A stretch of DNA of 64,000 nucleotides, taken from NCBI GenBank assembly GCA_030549775.1, contig CM060175.1, forward strand, positions 30,212,762 through 30,276,761, read 5' to 3'. Shown one piece after another: positions 62,811 to 64,000 of this stretch. Each line of letters starts with the position of its first letter. Position 1 is the stretch's first letter. The translations under genes were made by a program, and so were the position numbers. The stretch is from Tamarix chinensis. Lineage: Eukaryota > Streptophyta > Magnoliopsida > Caryophyllales > Tamaricaceae. The notes under the pieces are model-generated. The model made no database searches, had not been told where the DNA came from, and saw only the letters and a program-made list of their open reading frames with translations.

Positions 62811-64000
62811 CTATACATGGATGGATGCAAATATATAAAGCAATTCAATACAGACCATTTGAGAAAGCCGCTAAGAGGAAATTAAATAGCATCTTCATCC
62901 TATCTGATACACTGATTTAGTGGATTTTCATCCACCCCTTGCTTTCCACATCGATACCTCAAGCCTTTCTTTTTTTTTGTTCCATTTTTCTCCCACAAGG
63001 TCAAATATTTCTCTGGTAACCAATACTTGTGAAGGCCCCAAGGAAGTCTAAGTACTAATTAGGTGGATTAAAAATAAGTCTATTTCCTTGCCATCTTATG
63101 CCAAGAGTAGTTGAAAAGAATGTATACTAGATCATTCATATGTTAAGCTATACCAAAGGAGGGCTAGTTTTTTTAAGCCCTCCCCCCCAAAAAAGTTAAG
63201 AGAGTCTAAACATGCATTTTGGTAGTGTAAATAGCCAAGGCCAGCTTGCTAAAGGTTTACGATTCCTTACATACGTAGCCAAAAAACATTTGAGATTAGT
63301 TTTGAAAATAAAGCACCGTTAGATTAGAGGTTGCTCCCACAATCTCAATAAACTAGTTAAATCCTAAATAAATTATTTTTACCTTTTTTTAATGCTAAAT
63401 TTATCTAACAAAAGATGACATAGTTCTTTTTCAGCAAATGAATTACTCATCTCAAACACGAAAAAGCAAATAGCATCATTGTCCAGCTCACAAAGGTTAT
63501 TTTGTTTTCGTAGAAGCAGATGTAAAATATCTAATAACATGCATTAAATTTTTTGGTAATACCATAGCATGCAAATTCTTAAATAAAAGAGCAACTCACA
63601 CAAAAAGAAATCAAAATTTATCTACTACCCTCCACACTTAAACTTTACATTATCCTCGATGCAAGAATAAAATTAAGGAGAAGAAAAATAAATATCATGT
63701 AATGTAATAGTCTACCTCAAGCAATACCTAAAAATTTTAACCTCAAAAAAATCCATAAATAATATATAGGCAACGGGCGTACAAAGCAGGCTAATAACAC
63801 AATCAGGTAATAAAAAGGGCAGTAAGTATTATTTCTCTAAGTTTGAAACTTAAATAACAAATGTGAATATAGGAAGAGGGAAAAAACTAAATAAGATAAA
63901 GTTTAGAAGAATTTAAATCTGGGTGTTTTTTTCTTCATGTGAAGAGATTTCAGTAGACAATAAAATATGGTGTCAAGGGCAAACAAGGAACTGCCTTCTT
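62811..64000. other. No recognised gene
   Basis: AT-rich DNA downstream of the second GAD copy on the plus strand (upstream in GAD orientation). The earlier GAD exons would be expected here if the copy were complete, but I do not find them. There is a C-run at about 63,179-63,187. Confidence 0.4.

Noticed and set aside
1..64000. CRISPR arrays, bacterial operons, organelle insert
   Set aside because: The short repeats are eukaryotic micro- and minisatellites, no organelle gene is recognisable, and all elements are plant nuclear types.

Overview
The window is AT-rich nuclear DNA from a flowering plant. Evidence: several classes of plant transposable element, decayed multi-exon gene fragments with plant-type splice sites, and no bacterial gene organisation. 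I cannot name the species. I see no gene that is clearly intact. Nearly everything that can be identified is a mobile element, a decayed gene fragment or a multi-kilobase repeat.

Layout. (1) 863-12,335: a non-autonomous LTR retrotransposon, minus strand, with two LTRs of about 5 kb around an internal region of only 1.47 kb. It has a 5-bp target duplication (ATTCT), an initiator tRNA-Met primer binding site and a polypurine tract. It sits inside a decayed gag gene (12,341-14,860, minus), which is also split by a probable solo LTR. (2) 14,985-17,613: left arm of an inverted repeat of about 2.6 kb; its partner lies at 53,200-55,785. (3) 17,614-25,126: no recognised gene, a few exon-like segments and a pair of 0.55-kb direct repeats. 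(4) 25,127-25,961: a solo LTR (TSD GTATA), followed at 26,463-33,206 by a full but broken Ty3/gypsy element of the same family (minus strand, TSD TTATG). (5) 34-38 kb: a 224-bp tandem triplication running into a decayed glutamate decarboxylase (GAD) gene (36,789-38,151, plus). (6) 41.3-46.7 kb: a fragment related to the 5-kb LTRs and copies of an extremely AT-rich repeat family (here called A). (7) 46,745-50,724: a hAT transposon with terminal inverted repeats, a perfect 8-bp TSD (GTGGTAAG) and a broken transposase; it is inserted in a 351-bp tandem repeat. (8) 51.4-55.8 kb: minus-strand cluster of the repeat family (R) that forms the inverted arms. (9) 55.9-62.8 kb, all on the minus strand: exon fragments of a Rab GTPase, a clade-A-like PP2C phosphatase and a second GAD copy, interrupted by another A repeat.

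How it fits together. The left half carries R, a short repeat X and GAD on the plus strand. The right half carries GAD, X and R on the minus strand, together with Rab and PP2C fragments. The region therefore looks like a nested-transposon block built on rearranged, duplicated, gene-fragment-bearing DNA. The least conventional parts are the retrotransposon whose LTRs exceed its interior, the mirrored R and GAD copies, and the same-strand run of three unrelated gene fragments.
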